Positions 36,401 through 50,107 of a stretch of 64,000 bases of DNA are shown here, one piece after another; position 1 is the stretch's first letter, and the number at the start of each line of letters is the position of its first letter. This DNA is from Bathymodiolus brooksi (Eukaryota > Mollusca > Bivalvia > Mytilida > Modiolidae): NCBI GenBank assembly GCA_963680875.1, contig OY804577.1, positions 101,381,906-101,445,905 of the forward strand, written 5' to 3'. Made by a program: the position numbers and the translations under genes. The notes beneath the pieces were generated by a model, which saw only the letters and a list, made by a program, of their open reading frames with translations, had not been told where the DNA came from and made no database searches.

Positions 36401-39400
36401 AATAGTATGGCCCTCACAAGAAAATATATTTACAAAACAATTATTTGACCTTGAGGTCAAAGATCAAGGCCCCACGAAGGTCATTGTGGTACGCGAAACA
36501 CCGCCTTATGGTCATGCACCCACATACCAAATACCATTGACCTATCTCGAAAGACAAAAATATGACCCGGACAAGAAAATACTACCTTGAGGTCAAAGGT
36601 CAATGTCACATGAGGGTCATTACGGTACACGACACACTGTCTTATGGTCATGTACCCACATACCAAATAAATACTATTTAAGAAACAATTATTTGACCTT
36701 CAGGTCAAAGGTCAAGGACCCACGAAGGTCATTGTGGTACGCGAAACACCGCCTTATGGTCATGTACCCACATACCAAATAAATACTATTTAAGAAACAA
36801 TTATTTAACCTTGAGGTCAAAGGTCAAGGTCCCAAGAAGGTCATTGCGGTACGCGAAACACCGCCTTATGGTCATGCACCCACATACCAAATACCATTGA
36901 CCTATCTCGAAAGACAAAAATATTATGACCCGGACAAGAAAATAATATTTAAAAAACAATTATTGGACCTTGAGGTCAAGGTCACATGAAGGTCATTACG
37001 GAACACGACACACCGCCTTATGGTCATGCACCCACATACCAAATATCATTGACCTATCTCGAAAGACAAAAATATTATGGCCCGGACAAGAAAATATATT
37101 TACAAAACAATTATTTGCCCTTGAGGTCAAAGATCAAGGCCCCACGAAGGTTATTACGGTATGCGACACACTGTCTTATGGTCATGTACCCACATACCAA
37201 ATAAATACTATTTAAGAAACAATTATTTGACCTTTAGGTCAAAGGTCAAGGTCCCACGAAGGTCATTGTGGTACTCGAAACACCGCCTTATGGTCATGCA
37301 CCCACATAGCAAATATCATTGACCTATCTCGAAAGACAAATATATTATGGCCCGGACAAGAAAATACTATTTAAAAAACAATTATTTGACCTTGAGGTCA
37401 AGGTCCCACGAAGGTCATTACGGTATGCGACACACCGCCTTATAGTCATGCACCCACATACCAAATAAATACTATTTAAAAAACAATTATTTGACCTTGA
37501 GGTCAAGGTCCCACGAAGGTCATTACGATACGCGACACACCGCCTTATGGTCATGCACCCACATACCAAATATCATTGACCTATCTCGAAAGACAAAAAT
37601 GTTATGGCCCAGAAAAGAAAATGCTATTTAAAAAACAATTATTTTACATTGAGGTCAAAGATCAAGGCCCCACGAAGGTCATTACGGTATGCGACACACT
37701 GTCGTATGGTCATGCACCCACATACCAAATAAATACTATTTAAGAAACAATTATTTGACCTTGAGGTCAAAGGTCAAGGTCCGAAGAAGATCATTGCGGT
37801 ACGCGACACACCGCCTTATGGTCATGCACCCACATACCAAATATCATTGACCTATCTCGAAAGACAAAAATATTATGGCCCTGACAAGAAAATATATTTA
37901 CAAAACAATTATTTGACCTTGAGGTCAAAGATCAAGGCCCCACGAAGGTCATTATGGTCATGTACCCACATACCAAATAAATAAGTTTAAAATTCACTTG
38001 TAATATTATCTACCACTTTAATGATACCTCTTTCCGATTGAATCCAGGGCAAAGTACAAAAACTTTAATATGTGTACTTGTAAACTAAAATATCAATAGT
38101 CGGGCATTATACCCCATGTCTATATTCTGTTCATTATAAACTTCAACATGCTAAAAACACAAGCTACTCAGTATAATAATATTCGCTTGCTACTCTTTGG
38201 TTATTTAATCATTGATTTTTAGTATTTCAGTGTTCGTTGGCCGATGTGTCGGAGAATGCAAACCTCATTTGCGGTATATTATCATCTCTTCGATGGAAGT
38301 AGATGAGGTAGATGTATGCTTAGACCTAGGTAGGATCAAACTAAGCACATAAAATTCACTCACTAGAATATAACATGTTCATAAAATATTTCTTCTTTAG
38401 ACAAAAATTCAATATTTCCCAGCATAAATATACATTATGTAATTAAAACATTTTGCTTTGCATGTTTGCTGTTAAATTCATTTCCAAAAAGTTAAATTTC
38501 TATATGCTCAATACATATACATGTATGCACTATATACACAGGCTGAGAAACGTGTTTTATGTCTATCTTGATTTGACTTACTGGACAAGATAACATTGAA
38601 GCCATATTTTTATTGACGATCTGGTCAAGTTGTCTTTTGAGCTTGCAATGTGGATATCGGAGTGGTGGGTGTTCGAATCTCGTTGAAGGCAACACAAAAT
38701 ATTGTCGGCTTGTAAAAGTTTAATTCTTGCACTGTTTGGTTTATTTTTTCGTATATATATATCAAATGTATTACATATAATGCTATCTTTTTGTGAATCA
38801 ACGTATAGTTTTGATATATTTTCAATAATAATTTTATTAACTTTTTCAGATCAAACAGCCTATATTGTAGTCAGTGCATGTTCTAGTACAGTTGCCATAA
38901 TACTTCTGGTAGTCTTAGTTGTGACATGTATAAGGTTTGTATATTTATAATTACTAAAATAAACAGTGGCTGATATATAGTACACCTATTTTGATATGAC
39001 AATGTTAATGGTCGCTTGCATGCCATTCTCATCATAAATGTATTTAAATATTTATCATGTACCTTCTGATTTCAGATTAAAATGGAATTTACGTGCCAAC
39101 ATAAACTATGTCACGATCACAACACATATTAAGAAATCTTCATGAAAAAAAATGAGAAATATTCTATGTTTGCACACATTATTACTGTGATTGAAACCAT
39201 TACTGCACTTAGATGACCACGTTCAAAGTTTTCATTTTTGTGTGGAACGGAAATCTAAGTAGACTGATGCTACTGAATACTATGTAGCATTCTGTACATG
39301 AACATTCAGGCGAGCGATGCATCCTCAAGAGAGTTTCTAGATGTACCTTTTTTTCTTTAGAAATGCCTGTACCAAGACAGGGTCATTACGGTTTTCACAG

Positions 39401-40048
39401 TTTTCCGGTTTTTGACTGATTTTGTCTGTTTATATATTTATGAGTTTTGACTTTCCCTTTGGAAGATTATTCGGAGTTCGGTAATTTTGTTATTACCCTT
39501 ATTTACAAATATACTTATTACGCTCATATAATATCACAAAAAGTTTGTAATAATAACAAACGACGGACAATGAAAAACAATTATTGAATGTACTACTATT
39601 ATTTTCCTTGTACAAGTGGAAATGTTCGCATAGGGGATTGTCGTTTAATTGGAATGCGCAAAAGCAACCTAAATGCGAAATTTGTTTAATATATGATGTA
39701 TGAACAACTGGAAACTGCATAGTTTTCTAACAATGAACTTTATAGGTTTTATTTTATTACTTGTATCAGAAAATGTATTAATCCAAGCTTAAATAACATC
39801 TGGATTTCTTTTGCAGGAACAAACGAATACTAAATGCAAGAAGAACCAATGATTATGCAAATAACAAACATTATTGTGATTTGAAAAATAATGTACCGAA
39901 CGTGCCATGCCAGGAATATGATATTATTGATAGTAATTATAATACCATTGAGATGGACAGATCCCAGCCCTCTAACAACATCATGTGCATGGAAGGAGAA
40001 TACATTAGTGTTGAACCTGATGGACATTTGACGACTAACATTAATTGA
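27386..40048 (+). CDS. Gene 2: recombinant short-tail receptor, six exons
   Basis: Predicted 354-residue type I receptor joined from 27386-27434, 30080-30139, 31570-31953, 34697-34951, 38850-38934 and 39817-40048. The join is open throughout with the same phases as gene 1. Exons 1-3 match gene 3 (linker with D21 and K31; ectodomain with T94, S97, D114, A120, T131, N134 and Q136), while exons 4-6 match gene 1. It therefore displays a gene 3 type ectodomain on a gene 1 type stalk, membrane helix and short YDII/YNTI/YISV tail. Two replacements are found only here: Q14L in the signal peptide and M18I in the linker. The intact frame argues against a pseudogene; its reality depends on the duplication not being an assembly artefact. 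Confidence 0.7.
27675..27763. mobile_element. MITE-like inverted repeat, shortened
   Basis: The unit 2 counterpart of 2256-2368. The left arm is reduced to GACCTTTTCCATATCATCCC. The unit 3 copy is at 51104-51192. Confidence 0.65.
28460..28541. repeat. Imperfect inverted repeat
   Basis: Counterpart of 3024-3105 with a CTCGAC change in the left arm. Confidence 0.6.
29865..29966 (+). mobile_element. SINE fragment in gene 2 intron 1
   Basis: Counterpart of 6431-6532, with CATAACCATAACC at its end where unit 1 has CATAACCTTAACC. Confidence 0.8.
30080..30139 (+). CDS. Gene 2 exon 2: N-terminal linker
   Basis: Encodes [20 protein letters not shown] after TTTCTAG, phase 1-1. It has D21 and K31 like gene 3, plus the private change M18I (ATT for ATG). 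Confidence 0.68.
   Translation, partial: VLQQISQIHVRPILRRGVQ
30140..31569. other. Gene 2 intron 2
   Basis: Like gene 1 intron 2. A 62-codon frame at 31219-31407 and an in-frame extension upstream of exon 3 from 31440 are open here but broken in unit 1; the hydrophobic stretch just before exon 3 is the pyrimidine-rich acceptor. Nothing else is seen. Confidence 0.4.
31570..31953 (+). CDS. Gene 2 exon 3: six-cysteine ectodomain, gene 3 type
   Basis: A 384-bp exon identical to that of gene 3 (54999-55382) as far as I can read. The six cysteines match gene 1. T131 creates an extra N-glycosylation sequon (N129-A-T) that gene 1 lacks. The donor is GAG/GTAGCG. Confidence 0.8.
32100..32232. mobile_element. 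MITE-like inverted repeat
   Basis: Counterpart of 8672-8804. The unit 3 copy is at 55529-55661. Confidence 0.65.
33168..33740 (+). pseudogene. Reverse-transcriptase fragment, unit 2 copy
   Basis: The same 190-codon frame as 9739-10311, with YIDDVLS and [15 protein letters not shown]. The 3' tail runs to about 34111. The crossover that made gene 2 lies around its first 180 bp or just upstream. Confidence 0.8.
34697..34951 (+). CDS. Gene 2 exon 4: Ser/Thr-rich stalk, gene 1 type
   Basis: Identical to the gene 1 exon at 11268-11522, including SSLSSSQ near its start and H177. This is the first exon after the crossover. Confidence 0.75.
35110..37980. repeat. Satellite array rich in AGGTCA half-sites, unit 2 copy
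   Basis: Same order and number of units as 11681-14551, with two substitutions noticed (near 35137 and 36395). The whole array was therefore copied recently as part of the 23.4-kb block. Confidence 0.9.
38850..38934 (+). CDS. Gene 2 exon 5: transmembrane segment
   Basis: Same protein as gene 1 exon 5, with one silent change (GTG for GTA in LVVT). Donor ATAAG/GTTTGT. Confidence 0.77.
39353..39502 (+). mobile_element. Retroelement 3' tail in gene 2 intron 5
   Basis: Copy of 15924-16073. Confidence 0.75.
39817..40048 (+). CDS. Gene 2 exon 6: short cytoplasmic tail
   Basis: Identical to gene 1 exon 6: YCDL, YDII, SNYNTI and YISV, then TGA. Confidence 0.75.
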
Positions 40049-40471
40049 GGACTGGAACAATAGTTAGAATTATCCTCAGAAAATATATTCTTTCACGATT
40101 TTAAGTATACTTTGATCTCCCGAATAATTTATTGTGACTAATGCATTTAAAAAACTAGCCATGGCAATGTTTTTGCATTGGTTTTTTCAATGGTAACAGT
40201 AGCTTATCCAGTGGATAAAGCATATTACAGTAAAGCGAGTGAAAACAAAACATTTGAGATACTATCGATTGTAGTAATTATAATATAAAATTAGATCGTT
40301 TTCTGTAGACAAATTATATATGTGTTTGAAACTTAGCCATATAACCAAAATATCTGGTCAGTAGGGTAAGATTTAGAATACCAAGTTCATGTTCTTCGTA
40401 GCAGACCAATCACTGCCTGTTTTTAAGTTTGTTTACTTTGTAGGCCAATCTTTGAATTGGATTCGTGTTGT

Positions 40472-42738
40472 TAGCTCACCTGACCCAAAGGGTCCCTGTG
40501 AGCTATTGTCACCACTGAGCGTCCGTCGTCTGTCGTCCGTCCGTTAACTTTTCACATTTTAATTAACTCCTCTGAAGCCACTGGGCCAATTTGAACCAAA
40601 CTTTGGTGGAATGGTCCTTGGATGGCCCCCTTTCAAAATTGTGTCCGGTGATCACGATTTCCAACCAAGATGGCCGCCAAGCTAAAAATAGAAAAAAGGG
40701 GGGATGAAATTTTAATTGTCCATTGCTGCTTTAGTGTAAGTCAAAATGAGCTCAAATTTTAACTGCAGCTACATGCCAAGGAATAGTTTAGCATATATTC
40801 CGGGTTTTTCTGTGAAATTTTGCTCTCAGCCGATATATACCAATTATGCAAATTATGCATATTTTGATAAAAGATCACATTTAAATCTTCTCCTCTGAAA
40901 CCGCTGAACCAAATTAAACCAAACCTGGCAGGGATGGTCCCTGGGTGGGTCTCTTTCAAAATTGTGTCCCACAGCCCCGCCCTCCATTCAAGATGGCTGC
41001 TGTTACTAAAAATAGAAATTTCTTCAAATGGCCAAAACTGCTCTATTTTAAGCCAGAATGTGCCCAAATTTGAACTGTATGAGCATAATGATGAGCTTTT
41101 TAACATGTATTACAGGATTTATTATGAACTTTGAACTTTTGTCGATTTTGACCGATTATGCAAATTAGAAAAAAGGGGGATGAAATTTTTAAAAAATCTT
41201 CTCCTCTGAAACTACTGAGCCAATCTCAACCAAACTTTGCTGAAATGATTCTTGGATGGCCCCCTTCCAAAATTGTGTCCGGTAATCCCGACTTCCAACC
41301 AAGATGACCGCCAAGCTCAAAATAGAAAAAAGGGGGATGAAATTTAAAAAATCTTCTCCTCTGAAACTACTGAGCCAATCTCAACCAAACTTTGCTGAAA
41401 TGATTCTTGGATGGCCCCCTTCCAAAATTGTGTCCGGTGATCCCGACTTCCAACCATGATGACCGCCAAGCTCAAAATAGAAAAAAGAGGGGATGAAATT
41501 GTAATTGTCCATTGTTGCTTTAGTGTAAGTCAAAATGAACTCAAATTTTAACTGCTGCTACATGGCAAGAAGTAGTTTAACATATATTCCGGGTTTTTCT
41601 GTGAAATTTTTCTTTCAGCCGATATATACCGATTATGCAAATTAGGCATATTTTGATAAAAGATCACATTTAAATCTTCTCCTCTGAAACCGCTGAACCA
41701 AATTAAACCAAACCTGGCAGGGATGGACCCTGGATGGGTCCCTTTCAAAATTGTGCCTGACAGCCCTGCCCTCCATTCAAGATGGCTGCTGTTACTAAAA
41801 ATAGAAATTTCTTCAATTGTCCATTGCTGCTTTAGTACAAGTCCAAATGAGCTCAAATGTTAACTGCAGCTACATGGCAAGGAGTAGTTTAACATATATT
41901 CCGAGATTTTCTATGAAATTTTTCTTTCAGCCGATTTATACCGATTATGCAAATTAGGCATATTTTGATAAAAGATCACATTTAAATCTTTTCCTCTGAA
42001 ACCGCTGAACCAAATTAAACCAAACATGGCAGGGATAGTCCTTGGGTAGTCCTATTTCAAAATTGTGTCCGACAGCTCCACTCTCCATTCAAGATGGCTG
42101 CTGTCACTAAAAATAGAAATTTCTTCAATTGTCTATTGCTGCTTTATTATAAATCAAAAGAGCTCAAATTTTAACTGCAGCTACATGACAATGAGTAGAT
42201 TAACATTTATTCTGGGTTTTTCTGTGAATTTTTTCTTTCAACCGATTTATACTGATTATACAAATTAGACATATTTTGATAAAAGATCACATTTAAATCT
42301 TCTCTGATGAAACCGCTGAACCAAATTAAAGCAGATTTGGCTGGGATGGTCCTTGGGTGGTCCCCTTTCAATATTGTGTCCGACAGCCCCACCCTCCATT
42401 CAAAATGGCTGCTGTTACTAAAAATAGAAATTTCTTTAGTTGTCAATTTCCGCTTTATTACAAATCAAAATGAACTCAAATTTTAACTGCAGCTATATGG
42501 CAATGAGTAGTTTAACATATATTCTGGGTTTTTCTGTGAGATTTTTTCAGACAGTTTATTCCGTTTAGGAATATTATGAGATAAAAATCACATCAAAATC
42601 TTTTGCTCAGAAATTTGAGTTGAAATGATCTTTGGGTGGCCCACTTTCAAAATTATGTGTAACACCCCCATTTTCTATCAACTTTAGATGTCAAATTGAA
42701 AACCAGGTGAGCGATTACAGGCTCCTGTGAGCCTCTAG
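40472..42738. mobile_element. Composite non-autonomous element, unit 2 copy
   Basis: Copy of 17043-19309 with a few substitutions (for example near 41500 and 41675). Confidence 0.75.
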
Positions 42739-43489
42739 TTTACTTTACGCTAGTATGTGTTTAGGTCCAAGCTGTGATGTCTGCTGCGCTTTTCGTATGA
42801 AATAATGTCCCGTTCGTCTTTAACCCCAGGTATTCGTTGGACAGCTCATGCCTTATTTATATATTTATGTGTATTTATTTACGCATATTGGTGTCAAACA
42901 CTACTTGATTGTAAGTGTAGCATTGCGAGTGTCTATTAAGATGAGGAAACTGCTTACTCTTCGCGAACACCTGGATTCACCTCGTTTGTTATTTGGTCTC
43001 TGGATTGTCTTCCGTTTTCCCTGATTTTTACACTAAGACCTAAGACGTTGTTGGTACCACTGAGCGTAACGTCAACAAGTAACATTTTTAGACTTTTTAC
43101 GCTTGATACAAATATATTTTTCTCAAAAACTATATATTGTATTAAATGTGACCACAACATATTTCAACAATTTAATTGGTATACTAGTACTTGTAGGTAA
43201 ATCATCGAACATAGTCATACATTTTGATACAGTCAATTATAGTTTGACGGGTAGAGTCAAATAACTTAACTAAAAGCCCGTCGCTGCTAGAGTTTTCAAT
43301 ATCATCGTCATCTCAAATAAAGACCACAGAGGTTGCTGGTATTAGTGCCAATTTACGACGAATTAAAGAAAATTTTAGTGGATCACCGTCTATACTTTGA
43401 AAATAATTTCCTTCTATCACGTTAGAATTCGAGTTGAATCGAACTGTCTGTTTTGTCATGATTTAACGTAAACGATTCAGAGTTTGCTT
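42739..43489. other. Intergenic spacer
   Basis: Copy of 19310-20060; nothing further seen. Confidence 0.35.
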
Positions 43490-44235
43490 TTACTGTGTGT
43501 AACTGCACAAAACCGCAAATATTGCCTTTTTACTCATGAGATCGGATAATGGTGCATTTTCGTCTTCTGCGTCGTCTGTATCCGAGCTAGATGTGTTAGC
43601 ATTTACTGTTTCTGGTATGACTTTGTATGTGACAAACTTGTCTATGAAATTGAGGTTTTCACACCGTATACTCAAGTCTAAAAGGCACAGGTCGCATGCG
43701 TAGCATACAGACCTTATTGATATATCGCCCTTTTGAATTGCAACGGCTTGGTGGATAGACCGAATCGCTGGAATTGGTTTATAAAGCCGTGGTTTGGTTC
43801 GCGGAATAGTTTCAATATATCTAAAAATCCTCCGCTTACAGCCGTCAGACTTTGGTTGGATGAGATTTTCATTACAAAAATCAAAGAAATCCTTTGCTGA
43901 CTGAATTGATGTTTTCCCTCTAACCACTGCTAAATCGGCTTGGTTTTTCAAAAAACCACCGGCTGCGTCCTGGGAACCCTTCGCATGGACTGTTTCAAAA
44001 AAGTTTCTGGCTATTTTTCTGTAGCCAAATTCTTGAAACGAGTTCGATAAATCACCGAGACAGTGACGACTTTTATACTGACTCGCACATCCGTCATGAC
44101 ATCTACATCACAAGAAATCGATCGTAAATATTCTGCAATTTGATTTTGCACATAGTAAGTAAAATGGTGATCATGTTTTTCGTTTTGAATAAAAAATCTT
44201 AAAAGCAACGTTTTCTTCATAACGTCACATTTCAA
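43490..44235 (-). pseudogene. Transposon-type protein relic, unit 2 copy
   Basis: Same two frames and same frameshift as 20061-20806, with SSSDTDD for SSSETDD near the end. The shared frameshift shows that it was dead before the duplication. Confidence 0.6.
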
Positions 44236-45608
44236 GCCACGACGTTGTTTTTTGGCCTTGTGACATTTGACAACGAAATAGCGAATTTCGGAACATTTCG
44301 TTATTTCAAAAGGTATCGATTAAATCAAATACTCCAGGAAAATGCACATTTTGAATATGTTTATTAATCTAATTGAAAAAACCGCGATGTTGCAATCGCC
44401 TGAGCGTAAAAATTGAATGCGATGAAAATCAAACACAAACTTGTGCCATTTCTACAAAGTGTGACATTTTACTGCGAAATCTTAAAAACTGAAGTACAAA
44501 GCTGCAGTAAGGGAAAATAAATTTCTTGATGTACTATCAAGATCATGACAAATTGCACATTTCAAATATGAGCAAAACTTTTAAATTTTTTATTCAAGGC
44601 TAGACAATAAAATCTTTCAAAAGTCGTATCAAGAATCCGAATACCGAAAAACAGCAACATTTTCTGAATGTGACATGAGGCTCCATAAAATAGAATGGAG
44701 TATTGCGGAAAGAATTATATATATTATCGCTTGATTTTGTTTTCATTTTGTGAGGCATACTAGTAGAATATACATGTAGGGTAGATTTTTTCCGAAAGCA
44801 TCGAAGCATTTAAAAAGTAATCAGATTTGATCGTGTTTGAATCTTTTGAAAACGTTGCACAACGTTTTGTGACATCTTCGGTTGATCTTGGATTAACGTG
44901 ATTAGCATTATCAAATTAATTCATTTCTATTGTAACGCCTTGAAATGTGTAGAATATTAGTCAAAGAAAAGAATGATGCCGAAATCGAATTAAATTATTT
45001 TGATCTTCATATTTACGTCTACTCACCAGATCAATTATGAGATTGTTTACGAGCGTTTACAGACTTTTGCGGCTTCCTGTTGTGGCAATTCTCACCAAAG
45101 TACGCAAATGACGTCATTTATTTCATGACGTAACAATAACTGGTGATCATATGACGTAATTGTTCAAATCTGGTGATTTTCCAGTTCACCACTTTTTTTG
45201 GGGGGGTTCGAAATACCATAATTGATCGTAATTGTGTTACGCGTCCACAGCGTTAAAAATGCTCTTTGAGTGTGTTTCTCACTTGCTCACTGAGAAATTA
45301 TTGTTATATCGGCGAACATTGTTATTAAAGAACAATCTTTGGAACTAACTCTTTAATTTGATATATACCACTTACTGGTTTATGAGAATATGATAGTTTA
45401 TCAAACACGTATGCATCCGTATGCACACAAGTATTACGACGTGGTACCAACATCTTGCGCGACGTCCTAACAAGACTATGTTTGGATAGCAAACTATTCA
45501 TATGTTTTGTCTACTTTTCGGGTTAGTAATTTATCAAAAAAGTTTATATTTAATTAAGTGCATACTACGCGTTTCTTGCATAATCTTCATCTGGTACATT
45601 AAAAGTAG

Positions 45609-45675
45609 AAAGAAAAGGAAATTATTGGAAGCAAGAAACCCAAACGATATAAATTTCAATAATTACTATGTCTAA
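45609..45675 (+). pseudogene. Possible extra receptor tail exon, unit 2 copy
   Basis: Identical to 22180-22246, about 5.6 kb beyond the gene 2 stop. The identity only reflects recent duplication and does not show function. Confidence 0.33.
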
Positions 45676-46377
45676 TAATGCAAGTACGTCTTAACATCAA
45701 GCGAACCAGATTTTATAACAAGGCAAAACATATATCTTTAAATGTTTTTATCATTACTAATAACGCAAAAAAATATATAGAATGTACATAGACAAATAGT
45801 GTGACGAAATTAGTTAACACGTATTTGAAATGTGTATGCAAATTCTAAAAATAAATTAAGGCTATAAATAGGTGATAATTTGCGCACTTGACCGTATAAT
45901 TTCCTTCCCCACTTCCACGAATTCCCCTTTGGTGTATGTTGTTTTAATTGCTTAATATATAAAGTTGGCATGCAAATAATTAATTTACAACTTTCGAAAC
46001 AGTAGACCATTTTTATTTATCAAGTGGTTGGTTAAATAAGACATTTCAAGCATACGAATAGTTTCTATTTTTAGTTTCCATAATGTTTATAATTAATACG
46101 ATAAGTAACAGAGTCATAAACGGGTTGGGATATGAAATAATGCACGGAAATAGTCGGATCATTTACACGCTTTATGATTATCATTGGGTTATATAAAATC
46201 GTCTTAGTGATGCAGACTTTTGGAATCGTCTGTATAAAATAGTATAGTCCAAAACAGGGTATATAAACGCTTGTCACAGCGGGTCTTGGCACTTTGGGTT
46301 GCTCTGTCGAGCTACATGTTTGTTCAATAACCCTATGTAATACTGGTATTTGCTCTTGGTTACTTGATTAGCAGCTT

Positions 46378-46726
46378 TACGCACAGACTAGTTAAGTGTT
46401 GTACAAAACGCACAGGTTGAATTAGCTATAGTAGCGTGCGTAAAACGCACAAGTGCTGTAAAAACGCACAGGTTGAATTAGCTATAGTGGCGTGCGTAAA
46501 ACGCACAGGATTGACGCACAGGTTGATCTAGTGATAGGTGCGGGCGTCAAAAACGCACAGGCTGAACCAGTAAAAGGTACGTGCGTAAAACGCACAGGTT
46601 AAACTGGCAATAGGTGCGAGGGTAAAACGCACATGCTGAACCAGTAAAAGGTGCGAGGGTAAAACGCACAGGATAAGCTAATAATAGGTGCGTGCGTAAA
46701 ACGCACAGGTCCGACGCACGGGTGCC
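46378..46726. repeat. Hairpin minisatellite, unit 2 copy
   Basis: Copy of 22949-23297. Confidence 0.85.
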
Positions 46727-48512
46727 GAAAAAGCACAACATTGTCCATAGGTTTAACTGTATAAGCTAAAAACACGATATACAGAGCGTCACTTGAATCC
46801 AGAGGAGTAACTCTGGTACGAACCGGATTACGCCAGTGACGTGCAACCCCCTACACGTTACAATAGCTATGATAATTTGATAATAATATAGCTAACAATA
46901 TACAATGTTTGATGCTTAGTTCAGTAAAACTTGCATATCATTCATTGACCCTGCTTTTGTATTGTTCATGTTTATCGTCATTTATTTTTGTGATAGTATG
47001 TGGTCTTTTTGAGTGGAGGCATGTTTTTTTATCGTGTGTGTTTATATGTATTGCCGTTGGAAATTCAGTTATCAAGAGGGGAGGGTTGGAATCTCATCAA
47101 CCGGTCTAAGCCCGCCACATTTGTGCGCCTGTCCCAAGACAGAAGAACCTAATTGACTAATGTCATATACGGTGTTCTTTATTGTGTTAAGTGAGTTCAG
47201 TTAAGATTAGTGGTGATTGTTCGTTTTGTTGATATTGGTGGGATTGATAACCATGACTGTTAAAACATTTTTTTCGTGATATTAAAATATTGAGAATAAT
47301 ATTATGTGTTCATCTGAAAGCTATTATTTATCCACTGGTATGATGCTATTGATTATTGGTTTATTATATATGTTGATAAAATTTAATTAAGCTCTTTCTT
47401 TAGTGAGTACATTGGAAATGCCAGATTTTAGTCTGTTTTGTTTTAGGTTTGTATAATTTACATTTAACTAGCGTATGATTCGTGCATGTTGTTAGTGTTG
47501 TCATTCATTTCTGAAAACGAATCATTTACAGTGGTAGGAAACATCAATCATGCACTTCTTATTTCGAATAAAAATAGAGATGTGGTTCCTGTTACTTGAT
47601 GGGCAATAATGTTACACATTATATTAACACTAAGTCATATAACTTTTCTTTTTGACCGACTTTGGAAATGGGGATGCGGCCAACATATTATTTTTCTTTT
47701 TTGACTGTTGTTCAACAATAGAGGTATACGAATATTTGATATGCTTTAATTCACAAATATACAGAGAAAACGTGAAAATAGTTCAAAATACCAATCTTTA
47801 TTTGTCTGTGTATTGCTTCCTATATCACTGTATGTCCTTTTGGCCATTGTAGTCTCTGACCATTCATTTACAGTTTTTGATTACACCTTTGGTGTCTTCA
47901 AACGATTCTTGAAGAGAGATAGACAACACAATGGCTGGCCAAAAGAAAAAAGAAGACGAAAATGGTCGACAATGCAATAAATAGAAAACAAAGGCGTGAG
48001 CAGTAAATCTTTTATATTCATATTTGCATTAACGAAAACAATATTCTTATTAATGTAAATTGATTGGTTAGTAATCGTTACCGTACAGAGCGCAATAATG
48101 CACTTTACGTGCAAGGAGAGGAATAATATGAAAGACAAAACAAAATACCAAACTGTTGGAACAGCTCACCAATCCAATGCATAAATGGTAGAGAGAGACA
48201 ATAGATACCATAAAAACACATGTATATGACCGCTCGCTTTCCAAGCTTGAAACGTGAGTTCTAATATAAAGTTGAGACGTTAAGCCAGTTTTATGGATCC
48301 AAACTTCCCTTGGTAGTGAAATAATGCAGTCGTGCAAGTTTTGTCACATGTAAGTAAAATGAAAACCCTCAAACATAAGCGCGATGCAGAGAGTTGCTGT
48401 AAAGAACGCTATTATATTGAACATTATACATAATATATTCAATCATCATGACACAGAAGTTGCAATATGTTCCGATGATCTCAATCCTCATTTAGGTATT
48501 GAATTGGTTTGG
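46727..48512. other. Intergenic spacer before unit 3
   Basis: Copy of 23298-25083, including the possible retroelement tail at 46969-47259. No gene seen. Confidence 0.35.
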
Positions 48513-48743
48513 TTTATGGTGTTTAACGCCACTTTCAGCAATATTTCAGTTATATCGTGGCGGTCAGTTTTATTGGTGGAGGAAACCGGAGTACCCGGAG
48601 AAAACCACCGACTTGTCGCAAGTCACTTGGTCACATAATGTTGTATCGCCTGAGTGGGATGCGAACTCACAACGATAGTGGTCATAGGCACTGATTTTAT
48701 AGGTAGTTGTAAATTCAACTACCACACGATTCCGACGACCCCC
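48513..48743 (-). mobile_element. SINE at the unit 2 / unit 3 junction
   Basis: Copy of 25084-25314. The unit boundary is again inside it (48697/48698). Confidence 0.75.
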
Positions 48744-50107
48744 GATTTAAATATTAGATGGTATACAAGGCCATCGTAAGAACATATTAGCGTGGATGCA
48801 CTCATGATTCATTTTTCTTTTTTAAAAGAAAACATTTGTATACATAGCTAACACAGAATAATGAATATCAGTTTTTCTTGTTGATTCATTCTCCTGTCAT
48901 ACAAAAATGACTCATTATAATATAAACTAGACTTCCTTGCTAATGTATTCATAATAAAATGAATATCAGATAATATCTATACTTATACAAAAAGTTTTAA
49001 AAATGTTGCTGTCTATTTTAAATGTGATTCTTTATTTGCTTTTGTGGACATCTTTAGAATTATAAGTTAAAAATACCTGTGTTCATGATTTTATATAGTG
49101 TTTGTTTACTTTACAAAATAGAAAATAGTATGGACGTAAATATTATATAAACGTTAGAGGAAGTGAAAATCAGATAATATCTATATACTTATACAACAAG
49201 CTAAAAATGTTGCTTCCTATATGATGTGTGATCTTTAATATGATTGTACGTACATGTTTAGAATTATACTTTCAAATAGTTGTGTTCACCCATTCATATA
49301 GTGTTTATTTTACATTACATAATATATATTTGTATACCCATAAATATTGCATAAACATTAGAGAAAACCGAAAGGGAGATCAAAAAAGGACAATTCAGAG
49401 ACATTGACAATATTGGGCACACACGAGACAGGACGAACAATTATCGATATTTTCAATACGCAGAAACCCCACTAAAATCCATATGACCATGCAAGGGCTG
49501 TGGAAGAGAAAACAGTTCCTGCTCCACTAGCGGGACCCGTCGTGTCACTGGTAAACGACACGAACGCCATTCGCTATGAGACTCGTGTTGAACAACTGTA
49601 TAAGGAAATAATCAGAAATAACAGGCAAAGCATGACAAAGTAATACAGCAAACGGGAGTAAAGACGAACGAACCGAACATCGTAGCTGACATGACACCAC
49701 GGAACTGAAAACATGAAAAATGTAATAGGACAAACTGATTAATATCGGACCCACCACAAAAGCTAGGCTTGGGGACAATTTACGTTTTATATTTGGTTTC
49801 GTTTATAGAGTCTAATGCCACTTTCAATTAAATTCAGTTATATCGTGGCTGTCAGTTTATAAAGCATGTGAAACTTCAAAGGATATACACGTAGTTGTAA
49901 CTGAGTTATTTACAAAACAATGCAGTTTTTTTCTTACTTCTTGTAGATAATACAAATATGAATATATTAATCATTTAAGTCCAGCAACGATATCTACGTT
50001 AAAAACAATAGCCACTTAATTATAAAGAATGTATACCACGATGTCGTTATATTTCGTTCATCATGCTTTATAGTAAGAAAAGGACAAATTCATCTAACAA
50101 TCTTATC

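Larger units (their letters stand above)
25269..48697. repeat. Tandem duplication unit 2 (carries gene 2)
   Basis: A 23,429-bp mosaic unit. Its first 7.8 kb are nearly identical to unit 3, with four substitutions noticed. Its last 15.6 kb are nearly identical to unit 1. It arose most simply by unequal crossing-over between units of type 1 and type 3. An assembly duplication of haplotypes has not been excluded. Confidence 0.93.
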
